A stretch of 64,000 nt of DNA from Pseudomonas frederiksbergensis (GCF_900105495.1 NZ_FNTF01000002.1:4084501-4148500), one strand, 5' to 3'. Shown: positions 1-10,080, numbered from the stretch's first letter. The notes: generated by a model from the letters alone, not told the origin. Made by a program: numbers and translations.

Positions 1-390
1 GTCCTGCATCACCGGCGCCTGCTGGTGCATGAAGTCGCTCCAGGCCTCGGACGACTGTGCGCCGGTCTGGGACTGGATGTCGATCACGGTTTGAATGCTC
101 TTGTCCAGATAGCTGCCGAGTACGCCCTGGTAAGGGCCGTAGAACTGGATAATCCCCATCAGCATTTCGGTAGTGAAGATTGGCTCACCGCCGCTTTCAG
201 CTTCCAGGATCACTTGCAGCAGGATGCTGCGGGTCAGGTCCTCGCCGCTCTTGGCATCGACCACCTGAAAGGCAACTTTGTCGACCACCAACTGGCGTAT
301 GTCCGCCAGCGTCAAATGACTGCTGGTGTGGGTGTCATACAGTCGGCGATTGGGGTACTTCTTGATCAGGCGGGGGGTGGTGTCAGTCAT
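1..390 (-). CDS. phaR: Polyhydroxyalkanoate synthesis regulator PhaR (5' part, truncated by window edge)
   Basis: The reverse strand read from the ATG at 390 gives 130 codons without a stop, starting MTDTTPRLIKKYPNRRLYDT. The IKKYPNRRLYDT motif and the following LTLADIRQLV are the hallmark of the PHB/PHA accumulation regulator DNA-binding domain (residues about 6-66). The next segment, with ILLQVILEAE and MLMGIIQFYG, matches the family's second conserved block. Known family role: a repressor of phasin and PHA genes that responds to PHA granules. The remaining C-terminal part lies outside the window. The upstream side faces the REP palindrome at 466-572, so its promoter lies within about 80 bp of the start. 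The identification is firm; the end is unseen. Confidence 0.9.
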   Translation of the reverse strand, partial: MTDTTPRLIKKYPNRRLYDTHTSSHLTLADIRQLVVDKVAFQVVDAKSGEDLTRSILLQVILEAESGGEPIFTTEMLMGIIQFYGPYQGVLGSYLDKSIQTVIDIQSQTGAQSSEAWSDFMHQQAPVMQD

Positions 391-465
391 GCGGGGCGTC
401 TCGCGGCGGGCCTGGTTTGCCGGCATCTTAACCTACTCTGGCCCCTGCCGCGGATTAGCGGGTAC

Positions 466-572
466 CGATCGTTCCCACTCCGCGTGGGAATGCATCAATG
501 GACGCTCTGCGTCCGCTGTAGGGACGCGGAGCGTCCCGGGCTGCATTCCCACGCAGAGCGTGGGAACGATCG
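466..572. repeat. REP/REPIN palindrome pair
   Basis: The block opens with CGATCGTTCCCAC and closes with the inverted GTGGGAACGATCG. Between these, GGACGCTCTGCGTCC and GGGACGCGGAGCGTCCC form nested inverted repeats. This is the common Pseudomonas REP sequence arranged as an inverted pair (REPIN). It sits between phaR and the stop codon of the porin gene, where it may also help stop transcription or protect mRNA ends (inference). Confidence 0.85.
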
Positions 573-588
573 GGGGAGGAGGGCTTGC

Positions 589-1857
589 TTACCAGATCGG
601 CAAGGTGTAGCTGACGATCAACCGGTTTTCATCCAGGTCGCTGCCGAAGTGGGTCGAGCGCACCGTCGCGTTACGCCACTTCACGCCGACATTCTTCAAT
701 GGCCCGCTTTGCACGACATAGCCAATGTCGGTATCACGTTCCCATTCCTTGCCTTCCGGGCGATTGCCGCCCAGATCGATGTTGTCACCGGTGAGGTAGC
801 GGGTCATGAAGGTCAGGCCCGGAATGCCGATGGCCGCAAAGTTGTAGTCGTAGCGCGCCTGCCAGGACTGTTCGTCCTTGCTGGCGAAGTCGCCGATCTG
901 CACGAAGTTCACCAGGAACGCATCGGTGCCGTTGACGTAGGCGTAGCCGGTGTCGCCGCTCATGCCTTGATAACCCAGGCCCACCGCATGCCCGCCGAGG
1001 TTGTAGGTGAACATCGCGCCGATGGCGTTGTTATCGACATTGCTGCCGCCATCGTCCGTGGAGCGGGCGAAGCGCAGATCGGTCTTCAGCGACTGGCCGG
1101 TGGTGACTGGCAAGACGTAGGTCAGGTTGACCAGGTGCTGGCTGTAGAAGTTGTCGAGGTGGCCGTAGCTGTAGCCGGTGGCGAGGTTGCTGGTCCATTT
1201 GTAGTTCAGGCTGGCGAAATCGAAGCTGTCGCTGTCGAGATGACGCGTGGTGATGCCCTTGGCGCCGGTGCGGGTGATGCCCATGTCCTCGTAGTCCGAG
1301 GAGTCGCGCTGATTGACTTGCGTCAGTCGCCCGGCATCCACGGTCAGGCCTTCGAGTTCCAGCGACGTCAACTGACCGCCCTTGAAGGTTTGTGGCAACA
1401 GCCGTGAATCGTTGGCCAGTACCGTCGGCAGTTTCGGCAGCAGCGTGCCGAGTTTCAGTGTGCTTTTTGAGGCACGCACTTTGGCGGTCAGGCCCAGTTC
1501 GCCGTACTCGTCCTGCGCCCCTTTGCTCGTGTCACGGTGACGTTTGAGCAGGCCGGAGCCTGCGCGATCAGGGCTGGAATCGAGCTTGACGCCGAGCAGG
1601 CCGATGGCATCGAAGCCGACACCGATCAACCCGTTGGTGTATCCCGATTCGTAGCGCAGCAGGAACCCCTGGGCCCATTCCTCTTGTTTGGATTGGGCGG
1701 CGTTGTCCTGGCGATAGTCACGGTTGAAATAGAAGTTGCGCAGCTCAAGGCTGGCCTTGCTGTCTTTGACAAAGTCAGCGGCGGCGGGGGCCGAGAGGCT
1801 GATGACGCCGCCGGCCAGCAACAGTCGGGTAGCGAGGGTGCGGGTGTTGCGGTCCAT
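589..1857 (-). CDS. OprD-family outer membrane porin
   Basis: This 422-residue protein has a signal peptide (about 24 residues ending APAAA) followed by DFVKDSKASLELRNFYFNRD, the usual mature start of OprD-family porins. The chain is rich in alternating beta-strand segments with Gly/Tyr/Asn turns and ends in the aromatic SYTLPIW, as expected of an outer-membrane barrel. OprD-type porins form narrow 18-stranded channels for carboxylates, basic amino acids or other small organic ions. It lies 129 bp downstream of the acyl-CoA dehydrogenase on the same strand, behind a CoA-ligase and symporter, so uptake of a fatty or aromatic acid is a reasonable guess. The specific substrate cannot be read from the sequence. 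The length is normal for the family. Confidence 0.88.
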   Translation of the reverse strand: MDRNTRTLATRLLLAGGVISLSAPAAADFVKDSKASLELRNFYFNRDYRQDNAAQSKQEEWAQGFLLRYESGYTNGLIGVGFDAIGLLGVKLDSSPDRAGSGLLKRHRDTSKGAQDEYGELGLTAKVRASKSTLKLGTLLPKLPTVLANDSRLLPQTFKGGQLTSLELEGLTVDAGRLTQVNQRDSSDYEDMGITRTGAKGITTRHLDSDSFDFASLNYKWTSNLATGYSYGHLDNFYSQHLVNLTYVLPVTTGQSLKTDLRFARSTDDGGSNVDNNAIGAMFTYNLGGHAVGLGYQGMSGDTGYAYVNGTDAFLVNFVQIGDFASKDEQSWQARYDYNFAAIGIPGLTFMTRYLTGDNIDLGGNRPEGKEWERDTDIGYVVQSGPLKNVGVKWRNATVRSTHFGSDLDENRLIVSYTLPIW

Positions 1858-1986
1858 GGTGAAGCCCCTTTGTTTTTATTATGGAAAGACAGGTCCCGCG
1901 GCCCTCGCCAGGTGGGCGAGGGCTTATCGATAAAAAAACGCGAACGCCAAAAAGAGAGGAGCGTGGCGCCGCGTGCGGTTCAATCG

Positions 1987-3759
1987 TTAGAACTGTTCGG
2001 CGCTCAGGCCAAACAACGAGGCACTGCCCGCGCGGATGGATTGCTCCAGGCTCAAAATGCGCGGTAGCAGGCGGTGGATATAGAAGTCGGCGGTGGCGAT
2101 CTTCGCGCCATAAAACCCTTGGTCTTCGGGCAGCTTTTGCTTGGCAACCTGTGCCATACGTGCCCAAAGCCAGGCGTAGGCGACGTAACCGAACAGGTGC
2201 AAATACTCCACCGACGCGGCGCCGACTTCGTTGCGATTGGTCGCGGCCCGATCCTGCAGCCAGTCACTCAGGTCTTCCAGACGCTGCACGGCATCGAACA
2301 GTTGAGCGCAGTAGGGCGCATCAGGCTGATGGGCGAAATGACGGATCTCAGCGGTGAACTGGCGCAGCGCGAAGCCCTTGTCGGCGAGCACTTTGCGTCC
2401 AAGCAAGTCCAGGGCCTGAATGCCGTTGGTGCCTTCGTAGATCTGCGCGATGCGCACGTCGCGGACCAATTGTTCCTGGCCCCATTCGCGGATGTAGCCA
2501 TGGCCGCCGAACACTTGCTGGCCGTGGATGCAGCTTTCCAGGCCAGTGTCGGTGAAGAACGCCTTGGCCACCGGCGTCAGCAGCGCAACCAGGTTTTGCG
2601 CGTTGTCTCGTTCCTGGTCGTCATCGGAAAACTTCGCCAGATCGAGTTGCTGGCCGACATAGCTGGCGAACGCACGGCCGCCCTCGGTCATGGCTTTCAT
2701 GCTCAGCAGCATGCGGCGCACGTCGGGGTGGACGATGATCGGGTCAGCCACTTTGTCCGGAGCAATGGCACCGGTCGGCGCGCGACTCTGAACCCGCTCA
2801 CGGGCATAGGCGACGGCGCTCTGATAGGACGCTTCGGCGCAGCCAATGCCCTGAATGCCAATGGACAGGCGTTCGTAATTCATCATGGTGAACATCGCCG
2901 CCAAACCTTTGTTGGCTTCGCCGACCAGCCAACCGCTGGCGCCGTCGAAGTTCATCACGCAGGTGGCCGAGGCCTTGATGCCCATCTTGTGTTCGATCGA
3001 ACCGCAACTCACAGCGTTGGCTGCACCGAGGGAACCGTCGGCATTAACCAGCACTTTGGGCACGACGAACAGTGAGATGCCTTTCGGCCCCGCGGGTGCG
3101 TCCGGCAGTTTGGCCAGCACCAGATGCACAATGTTTTCGGTCAGGTCCTGATCGCCACCGGTGATGAAGATCTTGCTGCCGGTGATGCTGAAGCTGCCGT
3201 CGGCCTGAGGTTCGGCGCGGGTGCGGATAATCCCCAGGTCGGTGCCGGCGTGGGCTTCGGTCAGGCACATGGAGCCGGCCCAGCGGCCCTCGTACATCGG
3301 CGGCAAGTAAAGGTTTTTCAGGGTGTCGCTGGCGTGAGCATCCAGCGCCAGGCAGGCACCGGAACTCAACGCCGAATACAGCGCGAAGCTGGAGTTGGCG
3401 CCGTAGAGCATTTCTTCGAACTGCACCGCGAGCATCTTCGGCATGCCCATGCCGCCAAAATCAGCGTTACCGGAAAGACCCACCCAGCCGCCTTCGATGT
3501 AGGTGGCATAAGCCTGTTTGAAACCGATTGGCGTGCTGACCTGGCCATCGACCCACTGGGCGCCTTCCTCGTCGCCGCTGCGATTCAATGGCGCAATCAG
3601 GTGCGAGGTGACTTTGGCCGCCTCCTCAAGAATGGCGTCAGCGGTGGCGGCGTCGACACTGTCGGCCAGGGCCGGCAAGCGTGCCCACAGGGCCGGGGCG
3701 TCGAACACTTCGTGCAAGACAAAGCGCATGTCGCGCAGCGGGGCGTTGAATTCGGGCAT
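1987..3759 (-). CDS. Acyl-CoA dehydrogenase (about 600-residue DmdC/AidB-like class)
   Basis: The protein has 590 residues from the ATG at 3759, preceded by TTTTGAGG at proper spacing. A longer in-frame start at 3792 lacks a ribosome site. It starts MPEFNAPLRDMRFVLHEVFD, typical of the larger acyl-CoA dehydrogenases annotated as 3-methylmercaptopropionyl-CoA or phenylacyl-CoA dehydrogenase. Visible core features are the LTEAHAGTDLG flavin/substrate block, ITGSKIFITGGD, the YERL helix, QVFGGHGYIREW and IYEGTNGIQALDLLGRK. The C-terminal extra domain (from about residue 470, YLHLFGYVAYAWLW) is characteristic of this class. It performs FAD-dependent alpha,beta-desaturation of an acyl-CoA. The operon context (ligase, symporter, porin) fits acid catabolism; the chain length preference is unknown. 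Confidence 0.88.
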   Translation of the reverse strand: MPEFNAPLRDMRFVLHEVFDAPALWARLPALADSVDAATADAILEEAAKVTSHLIAPLNRSGDEEGAQWVDGQVSTPIGFKQAYATYIEGGWVGLSGNADFGGMGMPKMLAVQFEEMLYGANSSFALYSALSSGACLALDAHASDTLKNLYLPPMYEGRWAGSMCLTEAHAGTDLGIIRTRAEPQADGSFSITGSKIFITGGDQDLTENIVHLVLAKLPDAPAGPKGISLFVVPKVLVNADGSLGAANAVSCGSIEHKMGIKASATCVMNFDGASGWLVGEANKGLAAMFTMMNYERLSIGIQGIGCAEASYQSAVAYARERVQSRAPTGAIAPDKVADPIIVHPDVRRMLLSMKAMTEGGRAFASYVGQQLDLAKFSDDDQERDNAQNLVALLTPVAKAFFTDTGLESCIHGQQVFGGHGYIREWGQEQLVRDVRIAQIYEGTNGIQALDLLGRKVLADKGFALRQFTAEIRHFAHQPDAPYCAQLFDAVQRLEDLSDWLQDRAATNRNEVGAASVEYLHLFGYVAYAWLWARMAQVAKQKLPEDQGFYGAKIATADFYIHRLLPRILSLEQSIRAGSASLFGLSAEQF

Positions 3760-3823
3760 AACGTGAACCTCAAAAGGTTGTGCGATGGGCACGGCGCCGC
3801 TTTAGCAGGCCGTGCCCTTTCAA

Positions 3824-5494
3824 TCAATGAGCGGAAGCGCTGGCGGCACCGAGGCCGGTCTGGGCGCGAACGAACTGGTCGGCGTAAGCGTCACGCTCCT
3901 TGTCGGCCCGCACGCTTTGGTCGAGTTTCGACACCACGACGATCACGAAGAACGCCAGCGGCATGGAGAACAGTGCCGGGTGGTCATACGGGAAGATCGC
4001 GTGAGCATGGCCGAGCACGGTGACCCAGACCGCTGGCGAAAGGATCACCAGCACCAGCGCGCAGATCAGGCCGGCGAAACCGCCGATGATTGCGCCTTTG
4101 GTGGTCAGGCCTTTCCAGTACATGGCCATGATCAGCACCGGGAAGTTGGTCGATGCGGCGATACCGAAGGTCAGGCCCACCAGGAACGCGACGTTCATCT
4201 TCTCGAACAGAATGCCCAGCAGAATCGCGATGATGCCCAGGCCGACAGTGGCCATGCGGGTCACGCGCATTTCCTGTTTCTGGCTGGCTTTGCCTTTCTT
4301 GAACACCGTGGCGTAGAGATCGTGGGAAATCGCCGAAGCACCGGCCAGGGCCAGCCCGGAGACCACCGCCAGAATGGTGGCGAAGGCTACGGCCGAGAGG
4401 AACCCGAAGAACAGGTTGCCACCGACCGCTTTGGCCAGGTGCATCGCAACCATGTTGCCGCCGCCAATCAAGGCGCCGCCGACTTCACCATTGACGTAGT
4501 ACTGCGGGTCAGTACCGATGATCACCATCGCGGCAAAGCCCAGGGTGCAGACAACGAGGAAGAAGAAACCGATGAAGCCCGTGGCGTAGAACACCGACTT
4601 ACGCGCTTCCTTGGCGTTAGGCACGGTGAAGAAGCGCATCAGGATGTGCGGCAGACCGGCAATCCCGAACACCAGGCCCAGCGACATCGAAGCGGTGTTG
4701 ATCGGGTCGGCGAGCATTGAGCCGGGGCCCATGATGTTCCAGCCGCTGGCATGGGCTTCGACGGCTTTGCTGGCCAGGGTTTCGTAGCTGAAGCCAAATT
4801 GCGACATGGCCATCAACGCCAGGGTCGTGCCGCCAGCCAACAGCAACACAGCCTTGATGATCTGCACCCACGTGGTGGCGATCATGCCGCCGAAAATCAC
4901 ATACACCAGCATCAGCGCGCCGACGATCACCACGGCTACCGGGTAGTCGAGGCCAAACAGCAACTTGATCAACTGCCCCGCACCGACCATCTGCACGATC
5001 AGGTAGCAGCACACCACCGTCAGCGAACCAAACGCGGCGAAGATCCGCACTTTGTTCTGGTCCAGTCGATAGGACACGATGTCGGCAAAGGTGTAACGCC
5101 CCAGGTTGCGCAAGCGCTCGGCCATCAGGAAGGTGATGATCGGCCAGCCGACGAAGAAACCGATGGTATAGATGAAGCCGTCGTAGCCCTTGGCAAATAC
5201 CAGGCTGGACAGCCCCAGCAGCGTGGCCGCAGACATGTAGTCGCCCGCAATCGCCAGACCGTTCTGGAACCCGGTGATGCCACCACCCGCCGTGTAGAAG
5301 TCGGACGTTGATTTGGTTTGCCGCGCGGCCCACCAGGTGATGGCCAGCGTGCCCAGCACGAAGACGAAGAACATGCCGATCGCATGCAGGTTGAGCGGTT
5401 GTTTTTCCACCGCACCCAGCGCGGGTGCAGCCAGCACGACGGAGGCCGGCAACAGCCCGGCAGCGGCGAGGAGAAGTTTACGTAGCAGGTTCAT
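3824..5494 (-). CDS. actP: Cation/acetate symporter, ActP type (SLC5/SSS family)
   Basis: This is a 556-residue sodium:solute symporter. The chosen start at 5494 overlaps the upstream stop as TAATG. A longer in-frame extension only reads through the DUF485 gene in another frame. The N-terminus [22 protein letters not shown] is a signal-like segment typical of ActP, followed by [31 protein letters not shown], the conserved SSS sodium-binding region, and about 13 predicted membrane helices. Known ActP proteins carry acetate and other short-chain monocarboxylates together with a cation. It is co-transcribed with the DUF485 gene, the standard partner. Because the neighbours activate and oxidise acyl groups, the natural substrate could be propionate, butyrate or a similar acid rather than acetate (inference). 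Confidence 0.9.
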   Translation of the reverse strand: MNLLRKLLLAAAGLLPASVVLAAPALGAVEKQPLNLHAIGMFFVFVLGTLAITWWAARQTKSTSDFYTAGGGITGFQNGLAIAGDYMSAATLLGLSSLVFAKGYDGFIYTIGFFVGWPIITFLMAERLRNLGRYTFADIVSYRLDQNKVRIFAAFGSLTVVCCYLIVQMVGAGQLIKLLFGLDYPVAVVIVGALMLVYVIFGGMIATTWVQIIKAVLLLAGGTTLALMAMSQFGFSYETLASKAVEAHASGWNIMGPGSMLADPINTASMSLGLVFGIAGLPHILMRFFTVPNAKEARKSVFYATGFIGFFFLVVCTLGFAAMVIIGTDPQYYVNGEVGGALIGGGNMVAMHLAKAVGGNLFFGFLSAVAFATILAVVSGLALAGASAISHDLYATVFKKGKASQKQEMRVTRMATVGLGIIAILLGILFEKMNVAFLVGLTFGIAASTNFPVLIMAMYWKGLTTKGAIIGGFAGLICALVLVILSPAVWVTVLGHAHAIFPYDHPALFSMPLAFFVIVVVSKLDQSVRADKERDAYADQFVRAQTGLGAASASAH

Positions 5495-5820
5495 TACTTG
5501 CTCTCCTCGAGAATGGCCGCGCCCAGTGCGTCGAAGCGGGTGTTGGCGCTGTAGACGTACCAACCGGTCAGTAGCCAGGAAAAAATGATGATCGCCGCGC
5601 CAACCGGCATGCCCAGGGTCAACATCCGATGTTCGGCGAGCGGTGCATGCAGCCACTGCGGGGCAAACGCCACCACCAGCATGAACGCATAGTAAATGCC
5701 CAGCACCGCAGCACTCAGCGACCAGGCCAGGCGCGAACGGCTGTTCACCAATTGAAGGAATTTCGGGTTGGACCGAATGCGTTCACAGCGTTGGGTATCG
5801 GTTGAATGGATGTCGATCAT
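5494..5820 (-). CDS. DUF485 membrane protein, ActP partner
   Basis: The ATG at 5820 is preceded by GTGGAG and gives 108 residues starting [10 protein letters not shown]. The core [28 protein letters not shown] and [19 protein letters not shown] gives two membrane spans and matches the DUF485 (YjcH-type) family. These small proteins nearly always precede actP. The stop TAA overlaps the ATG of actP by one base, which implies translational coupling. Its exact function is unknown; it is presumed to assist the symporter. Confidence 0.9.
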   Translation of the reverse strand: MIDIHSTDTQRCERIRSNPKFLQLVNSRSRLAWSLSAAVLGIYYAFMLVVAFAPQWLHAPLAEHRMLTLGMPVGAAIIIFSWLLTGWYVYSANTRFDALGAAILEESK

Positions 5821-5945
5821 GGGTGGCTCCACATTGTTTTTGTTATCAGTGTGTAAGGGGCAGGGCAGCGCCGAATTCGGCGTGCACGAGCCCGAAACGG
5901 CAGGTAAAGGCACCTGCCGCTTGACGGGTACAACGTTGGTTCGGG

Positions 5946-7568
5946 TTAGAGCGCTTTAGCCCTGTCGCGCAGAACGTACTTCTGGATCTTGCCAGTTGAG
6001 GTCTTCGGCAACAGGGTGAAAACCACCGTGCGCGGGACTTTGAAACCGGCCAGATGCTCGCGGCAGAAACCGATGATGTCGGCCTCGCGAACGTCCTGGT
6101 GATCAGCCTTCAATGTGATAAAGGCGCAGGGCGTTTCACCCCACTTCTCATCAGGGCGGGCGACGACGGCCGCTTCCATGACGGCTGGATGGCGATAGAG
6201 CACACCTTCCAGTTCGATGGTGGAAATGTTCTCGCCGCCGGAAATGATGATGTCCTTGAGTCGGTCCTTGATTTCGACGTAACCGTTGGGATGACACACC
6301 GCCAGGTCGCCAGTGTGGAACCAGCCGCCTTCGAACGCTTCGGCCGTGGCGGTCGGGTTCTTCAAGTAGCCCTTCATCACGGTGTTGCCGCGCATGAAGA
6401 TCTCACCGATGGTCTGACCGTCTCGCGGGGTCGGCTCCAGCGTCTTCGAGTCGCCGACCATCACGCCTTCGAGCGTCGGGTAGCGCACGCCCTGACGGGA
6501 TTTGATTTGCGCCCGTTCGTCCAGCGGCAACTCGTCCCACTCCGCATGCCAGGCGCAGAGCGTCACCGGACCGTAGGTTTCGGTCAGGCCATAGACGTGG
6601 GTGACCTTGATGCCCATTTCTTCCACGGCACCGATCACTTTGGCCGGTGGCGCGGCACCGGCGACCATGGCGTTGACCGGGTGATCGATCGCCGCTTTAG
6701 CGGATTCCGGCATGTTGACCAAGGCATTGAGCACGATCGGCGCGGCGCACAGGTGGGTGACCTGATGCTCGCGGATCAGCGTGAGGATTTTCTGTGGATC
6801 GACGCGGCGCAGGAACACATGCACACCGGCCATGGCGGTGATGATCCACGGGTAGCACCAACCATTGCAATGGAACATCGGCAGGGTCCAGAGGTAGACC
6901 GGGTGGTTGCCCATGGCCCAGGTCATCTGGTTGCCCAGCGAGTTCAGGTATGCACCGCGATGGTGGTAAACCACACCTTTAGGGTTGCCAGTAGTGCCTG
7001 AGGTGTAGTTCAGCGAGATGGCTTGCCATTCATCATCGGGCCACTGCCAGGCGAAAGCAGGGTCGCCTTCGGCCAATAGCGCTTCATAGTCCAGATCACT
7101 GACCGCCTGGCCTTCGCCGTATTCCGGATCATTGACATCGATCACCAGCGGCGGGTGATCCAGCATGCCGATCGCGGCGTGGATCACATCATGGAACTCG
7201 CGGTCGGTAATCAGCACCTTGGCTTCGCCATGTTGCAGCATGAAGGCGATGGCTTCGGCATCCAGGCGCACGTTGAGCGGGTTGAGCACCGCACCGATCA
7301 TCGGCACGCCGAAGTGCACTTCCAGCATCTCGGGAATGTTGGGCAGCATCACCGCTACGGTGTCGTTCTTGCCGATGCCGCGCCCGGCCAGAGCCGACGC
7401 CAGGCGACGGCAGCGGGTGTAGGTCTGCGCCCAGGTGCGGCGGATAGAGCCATGGATGACGGCGGGGTAGTCTGGATAAACGCTGGCGGTGCGCTCGATG
7501 AAGCTGAGCGGAGACAAGGCAATATGATTGACAGCCGCAGGGCCTAGCCCTTGTTCATAGATCGACAT
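5946..7568 (-). CDS. Acyl-CoA ligase (AMP-dependent synthetase, DmdB-like)
   Basis: The protein has 540 residues. The AMP-binding P-loop is YTSGTTGNPKGVVYHHRG (about residues 190-207). The A5 motif is VYGLTETYGP, the A7 motif WFHTGDLAV, the hinge IKDRLKDIIISGGENIS, and the C-terminal catalytic lysine lies in PKTSTGKIQKYVLR. It converts a carboxylic acid, ATP and CoA to acyl-CoA. The sequence style (LSPLSFIERTASVYPDYPAVIHG) is that of medium-chain or 3-methylmercaptopropionate-type ligases, not acetyl-CoA synthetase. It is first in the minus-strand block that continues, after a 125-bp spacer, to DUF485-actP, the dehydrogenase and the porin. Its promoter must lie in the 231-bp gap shared with the divergent histidine kinase. 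Confidence 0.88.
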   Translation of the reverse strand: MSIYEQGLGPAAVNHIALSPLSFIERTASVYPDYPAVIHGSIRRTWAQTYTRCRRLASALAGRGIGKNDTVAVMLPNIPEMLEVHFGVPMIGAVLNPLNVRLDAEAIAFMLQHGEAKVLITDREFHDVIHAAIGMLDHPPLVIDVNDPEYGEGQAVSDLDYEALLAEGDPAFAWQWPDDEWQAISLNYTSGTTGNPKGVVYHHRGAYLNSLGNQMTWAMGNHPVYLWTLPMFHCNGWCYPWIITAMAGVHVFLRRVDPQKILTLIREHQVTHLCAAPIVLNALVNMPESAKAAIDHPVNAMVAGAAPPAKVIGAVEEMGIKVTHVYGLTETYGPVTLCAWHAEWDELPLDERAQIKSRQGVRYPTLEGVMVGDSKTLEPTPRDGQTIGEIFMRGNTVMKGYLKNPTATAEAFEGGWFHTGDLAVCHPNGYVEIKDRLKDIIISGGENISTIELEGVLYRHPAVMEAAVVARPDEKWGETPCAFITLKADHQDVREADIIGFCREHLAGFKVPRTVVFTLLPKTSTGKIQKYVLRDRAKAL

Positions 7569-7799
7569 GTACGGGTACTCGGTGGCTGATTGTTAGCTCT
7601 ATAGGTGACCCTTGCAGCGTCGCCGCTGGGGGCACCTTTTATGTCCGGTTTGCTTTATATAACATTCAGCCACTTATATGGAAGTACAACCTACGTCATA
7701 TAGGATATATACTATATTTGATTCTTGCGGATCTAAATCAATACAGCCACACCGCCAAGGCCGGTATATCCTTGGCTTCCCCAACGAAGCGGACCTGTG
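7569..7799. promoter_or_regulatory. Divergent promoter region between the acyl-CoA ligase and the histidine kinase
   Basis: This 231-bp non-coding gap separates two outward-facing transcription units. Its centre (about 7655-7725) is clearly AT-rich against the surroundings, with TATATAAC and ATATACTATATT stretches. It also holds the short inverted repeat CCTA-N7-TAGG at about 7690-7704. I infer promoters for both sides and a possible site for the FixJ-like regulator encoded at 10081. No exact -35/-10 pair can be assigned with confidence. Confidence 0.5.
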
Positions 7800-10076
7800 A
7801 TGACCCTGACCCCCGTTCGATTGCACAGCTGGTTGCGCCTGCAGCGCGAGGGTGTGTCTCTGGCCGCCCGGGCCGATGCGTTGTGCCGTGCGCTGCAGGA
7901 TTGCCCCGAGGTGCGCCGGGCGGTTTATCTGAGTTGGCAAGCCAATGCGCGGATTTACAGCCACGAGGGCGCCGCCCAGCATTTTCCACCGGGGCTGGGC
8001 GACCCTTCGCTGGCCAGCGATCAGCGGTTGTTTGATCGGCTGGCCGAAGCGGGGCGGCTGGATCTGGCGCAAGTACGTCAACTCGATTGCTGGTTGGCCG
8101 GGCGATTGCGCCGGGCCGCTATCAGCCATGGCCAGGTGTTTGATCTGGCCTTGCAGCCGGGGCAGCCGGGGCTGTTGCTGGTGGAAGTGTGCGAAGGCGT
8201 GAGTCTTGATTGGCTGGGTTGGGTGCAGGACTTGCTGACGACCTTGCTGAGCAGCGTCAACGGCATGCTGCGCGGCTCGCCGCTGTTGGGCCACGACCCG
8301 CAACCGAGCCTGTTGCTCGATGCCCAGGGCCGACCGCTGGAGTTCAATGCCGCGCTGTTGGCACTGCTCGCCGAAAAACCGCTGACTGATGTGCTGGGTT
8401 TTCTGCCAGTCAATCACCGGGTGCTGGTCCGTGCCTGCCTGGACCAGCAGCGCGCCATCGAAGGGGTCGAAGCCCAATTGGACGCGCAGATCCTGATCTG
8501 GACGTTTATCCCCGACCCTCAGGACAACCGCGTGCTTGCCCGTTGCCGCGATGCCACGGCACAAGTATTGGCCGAGCGTGAAGCGGCCACGGCACGCCGG
8601 TTGTACCGGCTGATCATCGAAAACACCACCGACCTGATTTCCAGGCATACACCCGACGGGCGCTTTCTGGATGCCTCGCCGGCGTCCTGGACATTGCTCG
8701 GCTACTGGCCGGAAGAGCTGCGCGGACAAATGGCCCAGGGTTTGTTCCATGGTCAGGACCTGGCCAGCCTGGTGCAACGCGCGCGGGATGCCCTGGAGCA
8801 GGACGGTTATCACACGATGACCTATCGCATTCGCCATCGCGACGGGCATTACCTGTGGTTCGAAACCGCGAGCCGGGCGATTCGTGAAACCTACACCGGG
8901 ACGGTGGTTGAAGTGGTCAGCGTATCCCGGGACATTACCGCCCGGGTGCAAGCCGAGGAGAACAAGCGGCGCCTGGCGGAGGTGGTCGAGGCCAACACCG
9001 ACCCGGTGTTGTTCATCGACCCCGAGGGGCAAGTCACTTACCTCAATCCCGCGGCGCGGCGCATCCTCGGCATCGATGAGCAACAACCGATGCCGGCCCT
9101 GGCGGAACTGTTCGCCAGCAGCGACCTGGCACGTCTGCAACGTGATGGCTGGAGCAGCGCCGAACGCGACGGTGTCTGGAGCACCGACGCGCGATTGCAG
9201 CCACCGGGGGGCGGCACTTCGGTGCCGGTGTCGCTGGTGCTGCTGGCGCACCGTTCGGCCGGTGGCGAGCGCTATTACTCGTTGGTGGCGCGGGACATGA
9301 CCGAGCGTGAACTGCGTGAAGTGCAACAGCGCCGCCATCAGGACGAACTGGCGCACACCGCGCGGCTGGTCACCCTGGGTGAATTGGCCTCGGGCATCGC
9401 ACACGAAATCAACCAGCCGTTGGCGGCGGTGGTCAATTACGCCAATGCCAGTCAGCGCTATTTGCAGACGCTGGACTCCAATCCCCAGGCCGCCGCCCGA
9501 GTGGCGCAAGGGCTGGAGCGCATTACCCATCACGCCACGCATGCTTCAGAAGTGATCAGACGTTTGCGCGCGTTTCTGCGCAAGGGACAACGCCGGATGC
9601 AAGCCCTGAATTTCACCGACGTCGCCCGCGAGGCCGTGCGCTTGTGTGCCTGGGAAGCGAGCAATTGCCAAGTGACAATCGAGGACCGCCTGCCGGATAA
9701 TCTGCCGCCGATTTATGCCGACCGGGTGCTGCTGGAGCAGGTCCTGCTTAATCTCCTGCGAAACGCCATCGACGCCAACCGCGAACGACATCCGGGGCAG
9801 CCTTCGCTGATCGTGATGGCAGCGGAGCAGGGCGCTGGTGCAACCGTGGAAATCAGTGTGCAAGACCAGGGCCCGGGTGTCAGCGAGCCGGAACTGGAGC
9901 AGATATTTACCCCGTTCTATACCAGCAAGGCCGATGGCCTGGGGCTTGGCTTGTCCATGAGCCGCAGCATCATCGAAGGTTTCGGTGGCGAATTGCAGGC
10001 CCGACGCCAACCTGTCGGGCTGCTGATGTGCTGTCGCTTGCCGCTGGCCGGCCCAACAAAACAACAACAGGAATAA
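7800..10076 (+). CDS. Cytosolic PAS sensor histidine kinase
   Basis: The 758-residue kinase starts at the ATG at 7800 (a GTG lies one codon earlier). No membrane spans are visible. The N-terminal 200 residues form an unassigned, possibly GAF-like sensor region. PAS domains follow at about 185-260, 265-385 (LYRLIIENTTDLISRHTPDG ... RDITARVQ) and 395-500. The dimerisation box LGELASGIAHEINQPLAAV places the phospho-accepting histidine at residue 535. The ATPase domain shows the N box NLLRNAID, then DQGPGVS, FTPFYTSK and GLGLGLSMS. It is followed after only 4 bp by its FixJ-like response regulator. The position divergent from the ActP/acyl-CoA ligase block suggests it senses or controls acid use (inference). 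Confidence 0.88.
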   Translation: MTLTPVRLHSWLRLQREGVSLAARADALCRALQDCPEVRRAVYLSWQANARIYSHEGAAQHFPPGLGDPSLASDQRLFDRLAEAGRLDLAQVRQLDCWLAGRLRRAAISHGQVFDLALQPGQPGLLLVEVCEGVSLDWLGWVQDLLTTLLSSVNGMLRGSPLLGHDPQPSLLLDAQGRPLEFNAALLALLAEKPLTDVLGFLPVNHRVLVRACLDQQRAIEGVEAQLDAQILIWTFIPDPQDNRVLARCRDATAQVLAEREAATARRLYRLIIENTTDLISRHTPDGRFLDASPASWTLLGYWPEELRGQMAQGLFHGQDLASLVQRARDALEQDGYHTMTYRIRHRDGHYLWFETASRAIRETYTGTVVEVVSVSRDITARVQAEENKRRLAEVVEANTDPVLFIDPEGQVTYLNPAARRILGIDEQQPMPALAELFASSDLARLQRDGWSSAERDGVWSTDARLQPPGGGTSVPVSLVLLAHRSAGGERYYSLVARDMTERELREVQQRRHQDELAHTARLVTLGELASGIAHEINQPLAAVVNYANASQRYLQTLDSNPQAAARVAQGLERITHHATHASEVIRRLRAFLRKGQRRMQALNFTDVAREAVRLCAWEASNCQVTIEDRLPDNLPPIYADRVLLEQVLLNLLRNAIDANRERHPGQPSLIVMAAEQGAGATVEISVQDQGPGVSEPELEQIFTPFYTSKADGLGLGLSMSRSIIEGFGGELQARRQPVGLLMCCRLPLAGPTKQQQE

Positions 10077-10080
10077 CGTA

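Noticed and set aside
1901..1923. GCCCTCGCC/GGCGAGGGC hairpin between porin and dehydrogenase genes
   Set aside because: No T-run follows on the minus strand, so termination is unsupported. It may be a processing hairpin but nothing more can be said.
5898..5919. CGGCAGGT/ACCTGCCG hairpin between the acyl-CoA ligase and DUF485 genes
   Set aside because: Stem present, but only a weak T tract follows on the coding strand. Not enough to call a terminator.
7674..9542. 622-codon minus-strand frame
   Set aside because: Antisense to the histidine kinase, with no known domain and composition typical of a shadow frame.
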